From Leptolinea sp. HRD-7 (GTDB taxonomy: Bacteria; Chloroflexota; Anaerolineae; Anaerolineales; Anaerolineaceae), in contig AP024710.1 in NCBI GenBank assembly GCA_024363285.1, forward strand, positions 2,202,001-2,266,000: a stretch of DNA of 64,000 nt, in the 5' to 3' direction. Each line of letters starts with the position of its first letter. Within the stretch, counting starts at the first letter, position 1. Made by a program: the position numbers and the translations under genes. This document shows positions 28,660 to 36,331 of this stretch, in pieces. Under the pieces are notes generated by a model. The model was not told the DNA's origin and ran no database searches. It saw only the letters and a program-made list of their open reading frames with translations.

Positions 28660-29286
28660 TCAGTATCTTTTTATTGTATCTATCGGATTTATTCCAGGCG
28701 CGAAATTGATCAGCCGCAGGTGTGGTTTCGCATTGATCAGGTGAATCATTGATAAAGATCCAGGGTCAATTGTCAACCGTTGGAAGTCGTCTAGCCCCAT
28801 GTTGAGGTAATACCCTAGCGCAAGACGGATAGGGTCACAGTGAGAGAAACATACTACCAGATCATTCTCACCCATTACCGACAGGATTTCATCCAGGCTG
28901 GCTACGATACGCTGCTGCGCAGTGATAAATGATTCTCCCGCGGGGAATGTTACCTTTGATGGGCTGTTTTGCACGGTTTCCCAAAGCTTGAGTTTTTGAA
29001 GTTGTTTATATGGTTTACCCTGCCATGCGCCAAAGTTGATTTCCGTCAAACCGATATGAGGGCTAACGGGTATATTACAGGCCTCTGAAAGCGGTTTCGC
29101 GGTTTCCATGGCGCGTTCCAATGGGCTGCTGAAAATGGCATGGATAGGGAAGTTGCATAATGCGTCGGCGATCAGTTTTGCCTGATTGCGTCCGTTGGAA
29201 TTCAGATGTATCCCGGTGATTCGGCCTGTCAATTTCTGTCCGATCACATCAGTTTCACCGTGGCGCGCCAGGATTAGAATGGGCAT
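28660..29286 (-). CDS. histidine phosphatase family protein (phosphoglycerate-mutase-like)
   Basis: 208 residues. It has the family signature LARHGETD at residues 6-13 (phospho-accepting His), FSSPLERAMETAKPL, and the second His in VVCFSHCDPIRLALGYYL. Substrates in this family range from phosphoglycerate to alpha-ribazole phosphate (CobC) and cannot be assigned here. Its start lies 1 bp after the rarA stop, so it is the last gene of an SPFH-rarA-phosphatase unit. Confidence 0.9.
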   Translation of the reverse strand: MPILILARHGETDVIGQKLTGRITGIHLNSNGRNQAKLIADALCNFPIHAIFSSPLERAMETAKPLSEACNIPVSPHIGLTEINFGAWQGKPYKQLQKLKLWETVQNSPSKVTFPAGESFITAQQRIVASLDEILSVMGENDLVVCFSHCDPIRLALGYYLNMGLDDFQRLTIDPGSLSMIHLINAKPHLRLINFAPGINPIDTIKRY

Positions 29287-29287
29287 G

Positions 29288-30646
29288 TTATGTGTCTTTC
29301 TTTACGTCCGAAGACTGACTTGATTCTTCGATCTGCCTGTGCCATTGCTCCAACCGTCTGGCTATAATTTGTTCATACCCCTCACCAGAGGGTTCATAAA
29401 AACGGTTGCCAAGTACAGATTTTGGAAGGTATTCCTGGGGGATGAAATGTCCGGGGTAGTTATGCGGATACAGGTAACCTTCACCATGGCCAAATCCGGC
29501 TGCGTCACGGCTGGAATCCATCAGGTGAACGGGAACGGCGCCCATTCCTTCCTTTTGTATCAAATCTTGAGCTGCGTATATCGATTTTGCCGAATTACTT
29601 TTAGGAGCGGTAGCCAGATACAGGGTGGCTTCGGTGATAGGGTAGATTCCTTCCGGCATACCGATAAACTCAAACGCGGTGACGGCTGACGCGGCGACAA
29701 CAAGCCCCTGTGGGTCAGCCAGCCCAATATCTTCGCTGGCCAGAACTACCAGGCGGCGTAAAATGAACCGAGGATCTTCACCGGCGGCGAGCATTTTTGC
29801 CAGCCAGTAGAGGGCGGCATCGGGGTCAGAACCGCGCACCGATTTGATGAAAGCCGAGATGGTATCGTAATGGTTGTCACCTTTTTTATCGTAAGCAAGG
29901 GTGCGTTTTTGAATTGATTCCTGAGCGATGTCCAGCGTAATATGAATAACCAGGTCATCCGAAGGGTGGGTGGTTTCAACAGCCAATTCGAGAGCGTTCA
30001 GTAAGTTGCGGGCGTCATGATTGGCCATGTCAATCAAATGGGAACGCGCATCCTGTGCCAGGTCTATAGACAGGTTGCCGTATCCGCGCTCTTTGTCTTT
30101 CAAGGCGGAATCCAGGATTTTTTCAAGATCCTGATCTTTCAGCGGACCGAGTTCAAAGATTCGCGAGCGTGAGACCAGCGCAGGGATGACTTCAAAATAC
30201 GGGTTTTGTGTGGTGGCGCCAATCAGGGTGACAAGACCGCGTTCCACATGCGGTAACAGAGCATCCTGTTGGGCTTTGTTCCATCGGTGAACCTCATCCA
30301 CAAAGAGCAGAGTCCGCTGGTTATTCAGCTTGCGGCGGTCTTCCGCGTTCTGAATGACCCGGCGCAATTCAGGAACACCGGCTAAAACGGCCGAAATGCT
30401 TTCAAAGTAGGCTTTTGTGTGATTGGCCACAATACGCGCCAGAGTGGTTTTGCCGGTGCCCGGTGGTCCATAAAGCAGGATGGATGAGAACAACCGGTCT
30501 GCTTCAATAGCACGGCGAAGCAGGCGGCCAGGAGCGGTGATATGCTCCTGGCCGACAAATTCATCCATGGTGCGCGGCCGCATGCGCTCAGCCAGTGGGG
30601 CTTCATTCTTCATGCGGTTTTCGAGCGCCTGACCGAATAGATCCAT
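29288..30646 (-). CDS. rarA: replication-associated recombination protein A (RarA/MgsA ATPase)
   Basis: 452-residue AAA+ ATPase related to clamp loaders, acting at stalled replication forks. Visible features are [19 protein letters not shown], Walker [13 protein letters not shown], Walker [13 protein letters not shown], sensor 1 in [13 protein letters not shown] and the C-terminal RarA tetramerisation region ([20 protein letters not shown], then [19 protein letters not shown]). Length is typical. It begins 13 bp after the SPFH gene. Confidence 0.97.
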   Translation of the reverse strand: MDLFGQALENRMKNEAPLAERMRPRTMDEFVGQEHITAPGRLLRRAIEADRLFSSILLYGPPGTGKTTLARIVANHTKAYFESISAVLAGVPELRRVIQNAEDRRKLNNQRTLLFVDEVHRWNKAQQDALLPHVERGLVTLIGATTQNPYFEVIPALVSRSRIFELGPLKDQDLEKILDSALKDKERGYGNLSIDLAQDARSHLIDMANHDARNLLNALELAVETTHPSDDLVIHITLDIAQESIQKRTLAYDKKGDNHYDTISAFIKSVRGSDPDAALYWLAKMLAAGEDPRFILRRLVVLASEDIGLADPQGLVVAASAVTAFEFIGMPEGIYPITEATLYLATAPKSNSAKSIYAAQDLIQKEGMGAVPVHLMDSSRDAAGFGHGEGYLYPHNYPGHFIPQEYLPKSVLGNRFYEPSGEGYEQIIARRLEQWHRQIEESSQSSDVKKDT

Positions 30647-30659
30647 AAGAACTATTGTA

Positions 30660-31688
30660 CTACGGTGTCGTGGTGTTCAATCCAGAATTTGGAAGCTGGA
30701 AGACGAATGGCGCGTTACTCGGAAGGAACATCGTCTGCACGGTGGGCGACAGTTTGGTGATGTACTGATAGGTGAGCAGGTTGGGGTTGGATTGTAGTGC
30801 CCTGGCGATCAATTCCAGTGATTGCGCTTCTGCCTGAGCTTGAATAATCCGGGCTTCAGCTTCACCTTTGGCACGGATGACGGAGGCGTCCGCCGCGCCC
30901 TGGGCAGTCTGCCTTGCCTGTTCCGCTTCCTGGCGTTTTTGTTCCACCACAAACTTGGCCTGCTGGGCGGTCTGCTCGGCGATCTGTTTCTGTTCCACCG
31001 AGGCAGCGTATTCCGGCGAGAAGGTGATGTTACGAAGGATGAAATCGACCAGAGTAAGACCGTTATCATTCAATTTCTGGGCCATGGTTGTGCGAAGTTT
31101 TTCCGCCATTTCAAACCGTTTGGTCGTGACCACCTCTTCTACCCGGTACTGTGAAACGACATCACGAATCACACCGCGGGATTGCGCGCGGACCAGTTCG
31201 TCTGCGTAGCGGTCCTTCCAAAGTATGTGTACTTTCACCACCTGGGCAGGATCGATAGCAAATATGACAGACGCGTCAACATAGATTTCCTGGCCATCGG
31301 ACGTGCGGGCGGTTATGGAATCGTCGCCTTTGATCTGGCCCTCACTGGGCGCGATGCTCATGGTATACGTCTGGCGGCTGATGGGATATTCCACCACATT
31401 CTCTACGAATGGGACGATCCAATGCAGACCGGGGGTCAGCGCTTCCTCACGGTAACCTTTGGGCGCAACCGCGGAAATTACTACCCCGCGTTTATCCGGT
31501 TCAATAAAAACCAACCCGGCGCTGATGGTGGATAAGGCAATTGCCATCAGCAAGAAAACCAGAAGAATGAGACCACCTTTGGCAACCGGTTTGCCGCGTG
31601 AGGCCTGAACTACGAGAAACGCGACTGTTGCGACCACCAACAGCCAGAAACCACCACTGATTACACCGACTAACGCAGCGATATCCAT
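30660..31688 (-). CDS. SPFH/prohibitin-like membrane protein
   Basis: 342 residues from ATG 31688, supported by AAGGAG 6-7 bases upstream; the frame is open 30 bp further. Two N-terminal membrane segments (about 5-25 and 35-58) precede an SPFH (band 7) domain (about 60-230, VFIEPDKRGVVISAV). An Ala/Gln/Lys/Glu-rich coiled coil (about 230-295) allows oligomerisation, as in prohibitins and flotillins. Such proteins scaffold membrane microdomains and protease complexes. A minus-strand TATAAT lies at 31720-31725. Confidence 0.9.
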   Translation of the reverse strand: MDIAALVGVISGGFWLLVVATVAFLVVQASRGKPVAKGGLILLVFLLMAIALSTISAGLVFIEPDKRGVVISAVAPKGYREEALTPGLHWIVPFVENVVEYPISRQTYTMSIAPSEGQIKGDDSITARTSDGQEIYVDASVIFAIDPAQVVKVHILWKDRYADELVRAQSRGVIRDVVSQYRVEEVVTTKRFEMAEKLRTTMAQKLNDNGLTLVDFILRNITFSPEYAASVEQKQIAEQTAQQAKFVVEQKRQEAEQARQTAQGAADASVIRAKGEAEARIIQAQAEAQSLELIARALQSNPNLLTYQYITKLSPTVQTMFLPSNAPFVFQLPNSGLNTTTP

Positions 31689-31746
31689 TTTCTCTCCTTT
31701 TTTGTAGTACCTGATCAAAATTATACAATGTGATATATTCCGGATA

Positions 31747-32424
31747 GTGAGAACCAGACAGATTTTTGTATCAAAGATTTATATGAATGGCGGCGCGATC
31801 TGCCTTCAATTGGACTTTGCCTTTCAGGCTGAGATTAGGCCGGGGCAATTCCTTTCTGCGCGTTATGAAGATGATATTCTTCCGACGTCATTGTTCCCCT
31901 GTGGTATGGATGGCAAGGATTTCACTACTATACAGACCCTACCATTAGCCTGGCAACCCGATGTATCACTATCCATACGATATCCATTGGGAAAAGGTTT
32001 CGTAATTCCACCCTCCACACGGCGTTTGTTGATGGTTTCCGCGGCAGAAAATCCTTTACGTCTCTTGCCGGCTGCTTTTGCGGTACTGGCTGGCGGAGGG
32101 GAAGCCGCTCTTTTTTCGTATAGCCTACCCGGTGACATATCACCGGAGGTTGAACTGTTGACCCGCGACGAGCTGCCGGATGCCTGCACCTGGGCTGACT
32201 GCATCATTGGAGACACATCGATTGACAATCTTCCGGTGTGGAAAAAAATGGTCACCCACGGCGAGGCTGTCAGTGTTAAGCAAAACATCCAGGTGCTCGT
32301 AGACACTCCCATGGCATGCCATGGGACGGCAGAGTGCGGGGTTTGTGCTGTAAAGACCAAACACGGCTGGAAGAACGCCTGCTCTGACGGGCCGGTCTTC
32401 CCACTGGCGGAGCTTGATCTTTGA
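31747..32424 (+). CDS. PyrK-like iron-sulfur electron-transfer subunit (divergent)
   Basis: 225 residues from a GTG. The C-terminus has the [2Fe-2S] pattern of dihydroorotate dehydrogenase electron-transfer subunits: Cys191, Cys197, Cys200 and Cys212 followed by SDGPVFPLAEL. The first spacing is one residue longer than the usual C-x4-C. The N-terminal ferredoxin-reductase-like part (RPGQFLSARY, LGKGFVIPPSTRRLLMVSA) is short and lacks a clear RxYS/T flavin motif. It overlaps the PyrD-like gene by 1 bp, so the two probably form a complex. Genuine pyrimidine function is doubtful given the partner; see findings. Confidence 0.72.
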   Translation: MRTRQIFVSKIYMNGGAICLQLDFAFQAEIRPGQFLSARYEDDILPTSLFPCGMDGKDFTTIQTLPLAWQPDVSLSIRYPLGKGFVIPPSTRRLLMVSAAENPLRLLPAAFAVLAGGGEAALFSYSLPGDISPEVELLTRDELPDACTWADCIIGDTSIDNLPVWKKMVTHGEAVSVKQNIQVLVDTPMACHGTAECGVCAVKTKHGWKNACSDGPVFPLAELDL

Positions 32425-33173
32425 TGGAAAACACTGACCGGGTTGACCTTGACTTTCCATCTCAGTGGATGAATCAGGCTGGTACGCTGGGTTTTTCTCC
32501 TCGGGCGCCGCGGCTGCCGGAGGAGGGTATGTTCGTCACCAATCCGGTGAGTTGGCGCGCGCGCGTGCCTTCTGTTGACCGCGCTCTCTTGCCGTTTCCC
32601 GGCGGATTCCTGTTGCACACCGGTCTGCCCAATCCCGGGTGGAAAGCCGTCCGAAGAGCATATGCCAGTCACTGGGAGCAGACCGGCTCCCCGGTTTGGG
32701 TGCACCTGATAAGCCAGGACCCCGACGAATTACGGGGCCTGGTACGCGAGTGTGAAGAGATGGAAGGGGTAGCGGCGATTGAACTCGGTCTGCCGCCGGC
32801 CTGCCCGGTTGACTGGGCGCGCCAATTATTGACAGCCGCGCGCGGTGAAAAACCACTGGCGGCGCATATCTCGCTGGGGGAAGATCCCCGGTTGTTTTCG
32901 TCGCTGCCGGGATTCGTGAGCGCGGTGACGCTGGGCACACCGCGTGGCACGCTGACCACATCCACCGGCAAGTTGGTGCACGGACGGCTGCATGGACCGG
33001 GATTGTTCCCGCAGATGTTCGAGGGATTGCTGAATCTCCGCGGGCTGGATGTGCCGCTGGTCCTCGGGGGGGTGTGCAATCGTGATGACGCGAACGCCGC
33101 CCTGAAACACGGGGCGGCGGCGATACAGATCGATCATTTTTGCTGGGGCGAGAAAAGCCCGGATAGGCTTTAG
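32424..33173 (+). CDS. dihydroorotate-dehydrogenase-like TIM-barrel protein (divergent)
   Basis: 250 residues from ATG 32424 in a TGATG overlap with the PyrK-like gene. Family-like landmarks are NQAGTLGF, FVTNPVSWRARVP, GGFLLHTGLPNPG, AAIELGLPPACP and VPLVLGGVCNRDDANAALKHGAAAIQI. It is about 50 residues shorter than class 1B PyrD. By eye, the usual FMN-contacting Lys of TK(T/S) is Asn, and the Lys of the VK(L/I)S strand is His (AAHIS), so normal dihydroorotate oxidation looks impaired. The region is visibly GC-rich. It may be a repurposed flavoprotein. Confidence 0.65.
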   Translation: MENTDRVDLDFPSQWMNQAGTLGFSPRAPRLPEEGMFVTNPVSWRARVPSVDRALLPFPGGFLLHTGLPNPGWKAVRRAYASHWEQTGSPVWVHLISQDPDELRGLVRECEEMEGVAAIELGLPPACPVDWARQLLTAARGEKPLAAHISLGEDPRLFSSLPGFVSAVTLGTPRGTLTTSTGKLVHGRLHGPGLFPQMFEGLLNLRGLDVPLVLGGVCNRDDANAALKHGAAAIQIDHFCWGEKSPDRL

Positions 33174-33176
33174 AGT

Positions 33177-33617
33177 TTAGTCATCCCTCAGAATAATGGT
33201 GACGGGGCCGTCGTTGCTGATATCCACCAGCATGTCGGCGCCGAATATGCCCGTCTGGGTTGGCACTCCCTGATCACGCAGGAACTGTACAAATTTATCC
33301 ACCAGCGCGCTGGCTAAAGCCGGCGGGGCGGCATCGGTAAAGGACGGCCGGTTTCCTTTGCGGGTATCCGCATACAGGGTGAACTGTGAGACGACCACCG
33401 CCGAGCCGCCAATATCCAGTATGGAGCGGTTCATTTTGCGCTGGTCATCTTCGAAGACACGCATCAGGGCGATCTTTCTGGCTGCCGCCAGCAGGTTCTC
33501 TTCGGTATCGGTCGGACCGATGCCCAGCAGGATAACAAATCCCTGCCCGATTTCCGCGTTGACGTTGCCCTCAATGGTGACGCGCCCGTGTTTGACGCGC
33601 TGCAGAACAGCTCGCAT
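33177..33617 (-). CDS. dtd: D-aminoacyl-tRNA deacylase
   Basis: 146-residue Dtd that hydrolyses D-aminoacyl-tRNAs (and glycyl-tRNA-Ala), protecting translation. Full family signatures are present: MRAVLQRV at the start, GSAVVVSQFTLYADT (the SQFTL active-site motif) and NDGPVTIIL, the Gly-Pro-containing chiral-selection motif near the C-terminus. It starts 3 bp after trpS and is the last gene of the SelW-trpS-dtd unit. Confidence 0.98.
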   Translation of the reverse strand: MRAVLQRVKHGRVTIEGNVNAEIGQGFVILLGIGPTDTEENLLAAARKIALMRVFEDDQRKMNRSILDIGGSAVVVSQFTLYADTRKGNRPSFTDAAPPALASALVDKFVQFLRDQGVPTQTGIFGADMLVDISNDGPVTIILRDD

Positions 33618-33620
33618 CGT

Positions 33621-34607
33621 TTAGGGCAGTCCGATGGCTTCGCGCACTTCCACCATGGTGGCTTCGGCAATGACCTGAGCGCGTTTGGCGCCGTCATCCA
33701 GTATCTCCCAGACGGCTTTCGGGTTTTTATCAAATTCTGCGCGGCGGGTACGGAAGGGTTCCAGGTGGGCGTTGAGGCTGGCAGCCAGCTTTTTCTTGCA
33801 GTCCACACAGCCAATGCCGGCTCGGCGGCATTCCACGTTGATCTCGGCTACGTCATCCGCCGGGGTGAACATCTTGTGCAGCGAGTAGACGTTGCACACG
33901 TCCGGGTTGCCGGGGTCGGTTTTACGCAGACGCTGCGGGTCGGTGACCATGGTCATCACGCGTTTCTGGGTCTCTTCAGGGGTTGACGCCAGCTCGATGT
34001 GGTTGTTGAGGCTCTTGCCCATCTTGTTGACGCCATCCGTCCCCAGTACTTTGGGGAATTCGGTGGCTTTCATTTGCGGTTCGATGAGCACTTTGGTGTT
34101 GTAACGGTAATTGAAGGAACGCACACATTCACGCGCGAATTCGAGGTGCGGGGCCTGGTCTATACCTACGGGGACGAAGTTGGCTTTGTAAAGCAGGATA
34201 TCGGCTGACATCAGCACGGGGTAACCTACCAGTCCATAGTTGACGTTATCCGGTTGGGTGCGTACTTTTTCTTTGAAGGTGGGCAGGTCGGTGAGTTTGC
34301 CCAGCGGGGTGACCATTGACAGGTAGGTGTGCAGTTCCATCACCTGCGGCACGTGCGATTGGATGAAGACGATGCTTTCTTCCGGGCGGATGCCGGCGGC
34401 GAGCCAGTCGAGCGCCATGTCGTAGGTGTTCTGCTTGAGCTCCAGGGTGGTTTCCATGGTGGTCAACGCGTGGACGTCAACGATGCAGTAGACGCAGTCG
34501 AAGTCATCTTGCATGGCCACGTAGTTTTTGATGGCGCCGAGGTAGTTGCCGAGGTGCTGGCGTCCGGTGGGGCGGGCGCCGGAGAAAACACGTCCTTTTT
34601 TGGTCAT
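33621..34607 (-). CDS. trpS: tryptophanyl-tRNA synthetase
   Basis: 328-residue class I aminoacyl-tRNA synthetase charging tRNA-Trp. The HIGH-type motif appears as PTGRQHLGNYLGAI and the KMSKS-type loop as KMGKS (about 196-200). GIDQAPHLEFARE and FSGARPTG are also typical of TrpS. A Cys pair in CRRAGIGCVDCKK near residue 265 is characteristic of the C-terminal region in many bacterial TrpS. Its ATG overlaps the stop of the preceding SelW-like gene by 1 bp (TAATG). Confidence 0.98.
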   Translation of the reverse strand: MTKKGRVFSGARPTGRQHLGNYLGAIKNYVAMQDDFDCVYCIVDVHALTTMETTLELKQNTYDMALDWLAAGIRPEESIVFIQSHVPQVMELHTYLSMVTPLGKLTDLPTFKEKVRTQPDNVNYGLVGYPVLMSADILLYKANFVPVGIDQAPHLEFARECVRSFNYRYNTKVLIEPQMKATEFPKVLGTDGVNKMGKSLNNHIELASTPEETQKRVMTMVTDPQRLRKTDPGNPDVCNVYSLHKMFTPADDVAEINVECRRAGIGCVDCKKKLAASLNAHLEPFRTRRAEFDKNPKAVWEILDDGAKRAQVIAEATMVEVREAIGLP

Positions 34608-34858
34608 TACGAATTGTCCTGTATGTATTTTTTTAATAAAGTCTGTACTTCGCCGGGGTTAGCGTGCCGGCCGGTGGCAAGCTTGGAGTAGATCAACGTT
34701 CCGTTGACTTCTACCTCGAACCTGCCTCCCGATGACGGGATGAGCGTGAGCTTTTCGACCATCGGGCCAAAATTTTGCAGCAGTTCGGCCGTCAAACTGA
34801 CGGCTTGCGGGGTGTAGTTTCAAAGGGTGCAGTAGGTGATGGTGATGTTGAGGCGCAT
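34607..34858 (-). CDS. SelW/Rdx-family selenoprotein candidate (in-frame UGA as selenocysteine)
   Basis: 84 codons from ATG 34856-34858, preceded by a strong GGAGGG ribosome site 5 bases upstream. Codon 13 is TGA (34820-34822). Decoded as selenocysteine, the protein begins MRLNITITYCTLUNYTPQ and has the CxxU redox motif (Cys10, Sec13) exactly where Rdx/SelW proteins have CxxC or CxxU. The rest is normal Rdx: ELLQNFG, LIPSSGGRFEVEVNG, LIYSKLATGRHANPGEV. These thioredoxin-like proteins act in redox homeostasis. A SECIS-like hairpin starts 15 nt after the UGA. A conventional reading gives only a 62-residue fragment from a TTG with no ribosome site and no redox motif. The stop overlaps trpS. Confidence 0.8.
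34788..34804 (-). promoter_or_regulatory. SECIS-like hairpin after the UGA codon
   Basis: In the mRNA the sequence GCCGTCA, loop GUU, UGACGGC forms a perfect 7-bp stem. It begins 15 nt after the in-frame UGA. Bacterial SECIS elements lie just downstream of the UGA inside the coding region and need a GU in the apical loop for SelB binding; both are met here. The loop is small, so the identification rests on position and the GU. Confidence 0.65.
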
Positions 34859-34913
34859 GGTTCCCTCCCGGATTTTCGTCAAATTATATCATCGGAAATC
34901 GCGGTCTTTTTGG

Positions 34914-34942
34914 TTGACGAGTTGGGGGGTGTGTGCTAGAAT
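34914..34942 (+). promoter_or_regulatory. promoter of tRNA-Lys
   Basis: TTGACG (34914-34919) and TAGAAT (34937-34942) with a 17-bp spacer, ending 15 bp before the tRNA 5' end. A TATAAT on the opposite strand at 34883-34888 may serve the divergent SelW-trpS-dtd unit. Confidence 0.75.
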
Positions 34943-34957
34943 ATTGCCCTGTTGGTT

Positions 34958-35029
34958 GGGCGCGTAGCTCAATGGTAGAGCAGTGGCCTTTTAAGCCATT
35001 GGTTAAGGGTTCGAGCCCCTTCGCGCTCA
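34958..35029 (+). tRNA. tRNA-Lys (anticodon TTT)
   Basis: 72 nt with a full cloverleaf: acceptor arms GGGCGCG and CGCGCTC (one G-T pair), D-arm TAGCTCAATGGTAGAGCA, anticodon stem GTGGC/GCCAT with loop CTTTTAA, and T-arm GGGTTCGAGCCCC. The CCA end is not encoded. Confidence 0.97.
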
Positions 35030-35035
35030 CAACCA

Positions 35036-35063
35036 AAAAATCCCATCGCAAGATGGGATTTTT
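35036..35063 (+). terminator. intrinsic terminator after tRNA-Lys
   Basis: AAAAATCCCATC, loop GCAA, GATGGGATTTTT: a perfect 12-bp stem with a U-tract, beginning 7 bases after the tRNA. Confidence 0.9.
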
Positions 35064-35083
35064 AATTCCAGCACCTACTACGT

Positions 35084-35122
35084 CGGCATACTGGTTACGG
35101 ATTTCGAGCCCCTTCGCGCTCA
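35084..35122 (+). pseudogene. decayed copy of the 3' half of tRNA-Lys
   Basis: The 23 bases at 35103-35125 repeat exactly those at 35010-35032 (T-arm, acceptor 3' strand and trailing CACAA). Weaker similarity continues upstream (TGGTTACGGATT against TGGTTAAGGGTT). No 5' half or anticodon arm is recognisable. It is followed by its own terminator, so it looks like the remains of a second tRNA copy; an attachment-site duplication is the alternative. Confidence 0.6.
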
Positions 35123-35123
35123 C

Positions 35124-35150
35124 AAAGACCGGTCGAAAGGCCGGTCTTTT
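35124..35150 (+). terminator. intrinsic terminator after the tRNA remnant
   Basis: AAAGACCGG at 35124-35132 pairs with CCGGTCTTT at 35141-35149, followed by T. The order tRNA 3' end then terminator repeats that of the intact tRNA. Confidence 0.75.
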
Positions 35151-35156
35151 GATTTA

Positions 35157-36325
35157 ACCGTAGGGGCGGACGGCGTCCGCCCGGGGCACGGGTTGACGAG
35201 AATGCCTGCCTCAACGCTTATGCCTATTTGTGTAATTCTCTGTCCATTTAATTCCATGCGTGGGCGGACGCGGTCCGCCCCTACGGAATCATATATGGTT
35301 TTGCCCGGGGCACGGGTTGACTCGATTCCTGACGGTAATGGATTTACGCGTTTGTGTAATTCTCTGTCCATTTAATACCATGCGCGGGCGGACGCGGTCC
35401 GCCCCTACGGAATCATATATGGTTTTGCCCGGGGCACGGGTTGACGAGAATCCCTGCTTTAACGCTTATGCTAATTTGTGTAATTCTCTGTCCATTTAAT
35501 ACCATGCGCGGGCGGACGCGATCCGCCCCTACGGAATCATATATGGTTTTGCCCGGGGCACGGGTTGACTCGATTCCTGACGGTAATGGATTTACGCGTT
35601 TGTGTAATTCTCTGTCCATTTAATACCATGCGCGGGCGGACGCGGTCCGCCCCTACGGAATCATATATGGTTTTGCCCGGGGCACGGGTTGACGAGAATC
35701 CCTGCTTCAACGCTTATGCCAATTTGTGTAATTCTCTGTCCATTTAATACCATGCGCGGGCGGACACGGTCCGCCCCTACGGAATCAAATATGGTTTTGC
35801 CCGGGGCACGGGTTGACACGAATCCTGACGGCATTAGATTTACCCGTTAGTGTAATTCTCTGTCTATTTAATCCCATGCGCGGGCGGACGCGGTCCGCCC
35901 CTACGGAATCAAATATGGTTTTGCCCGGGGAACGGGTTGACGAGAATCCCTGCTTCAACGCTTATGCCTATTTGTGTAATTCTCTGTCCAATTAATCCCA
36001 TGCGTGGGCGGACGCGATCCGCCCCTACGGAATCATATATGGTTTTGCCCGGGGCACGGGTTGACGGGAATCCCTGCTTCAACGCTTATGCCTATTTGTG
36101 TAATTCTCTGTCCATTTAATTCCATGCGTGGGCGGACGCGGTCCGCCCCAACGGAATCATATATGGTTTTGCCCGGGGCACGGGTTGTCACGAATCCTGA
36201 CGGCATTAGATTTATCCGTTTGTGTAATTCTCTGTCCATTTAATACCATGCGCGGGCGGACGCGGTCCGCCCCTACGGATTAATATGCGGTTTTCGCCGG
36301 GCATGGGCAGAGGCGGTCTGCCCTC
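35157..36325. repeat. tandem array of nine 124-bp units plus a partial unit
   Basis: The landmark GGGGCACGGGTTGAC (or a one-base variant) recurs at 35183, 35307, 35431, 35555, 35679, 35803, 35927, 36051 and 36175, always 124 bp apart, and a degenerate copy ends near 36310. Each unit holds the palindrome GGGCGGACGCGGTCCGCCC, then CTACGGAATCATATATGG, and the segment TGTGTAATTCTCTGTCCA. Two variants of the stretch after GGTTGAC alternate, type A (ending AACGCTTATGC) and type B (CCTGACGG then ATTTA). Order is A B A B A B A A B, giving a partial 248-bp superperiod. 124 is not a multiple of 3, so open frames through it are spurious. It lies between the tRNA-Lys region and the PLD gene. Confidence 0.95.
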
Positions 36326-36331
36326 ATTGAC

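Noticed and set aside
34607-34795. 62-residue protein from a TTG as the true SelW-like gene
   Set aside because: It lacks a ribosome site and the redox motif; the frame continues upstream through TGA to an ATG with a strong Shine-Dalgarno, with family similarity throughout.
34933-35157. 74-residue frame over tRNA-Lys
   Set aside because: It runs through the tRNA, its terminator and the tRNA remnant; no ribosome site or family.
35157-36325. Several overlapping 60-80-residue frames and CRISPR-like periodicity in the repeat array
   Set aside because: The frames follow the repeat rather than codons, since 124 is not divisible by 3, and carry no ribosome sites. The units are 124 bp with no unique spacers, so it is not a CRISPR array.
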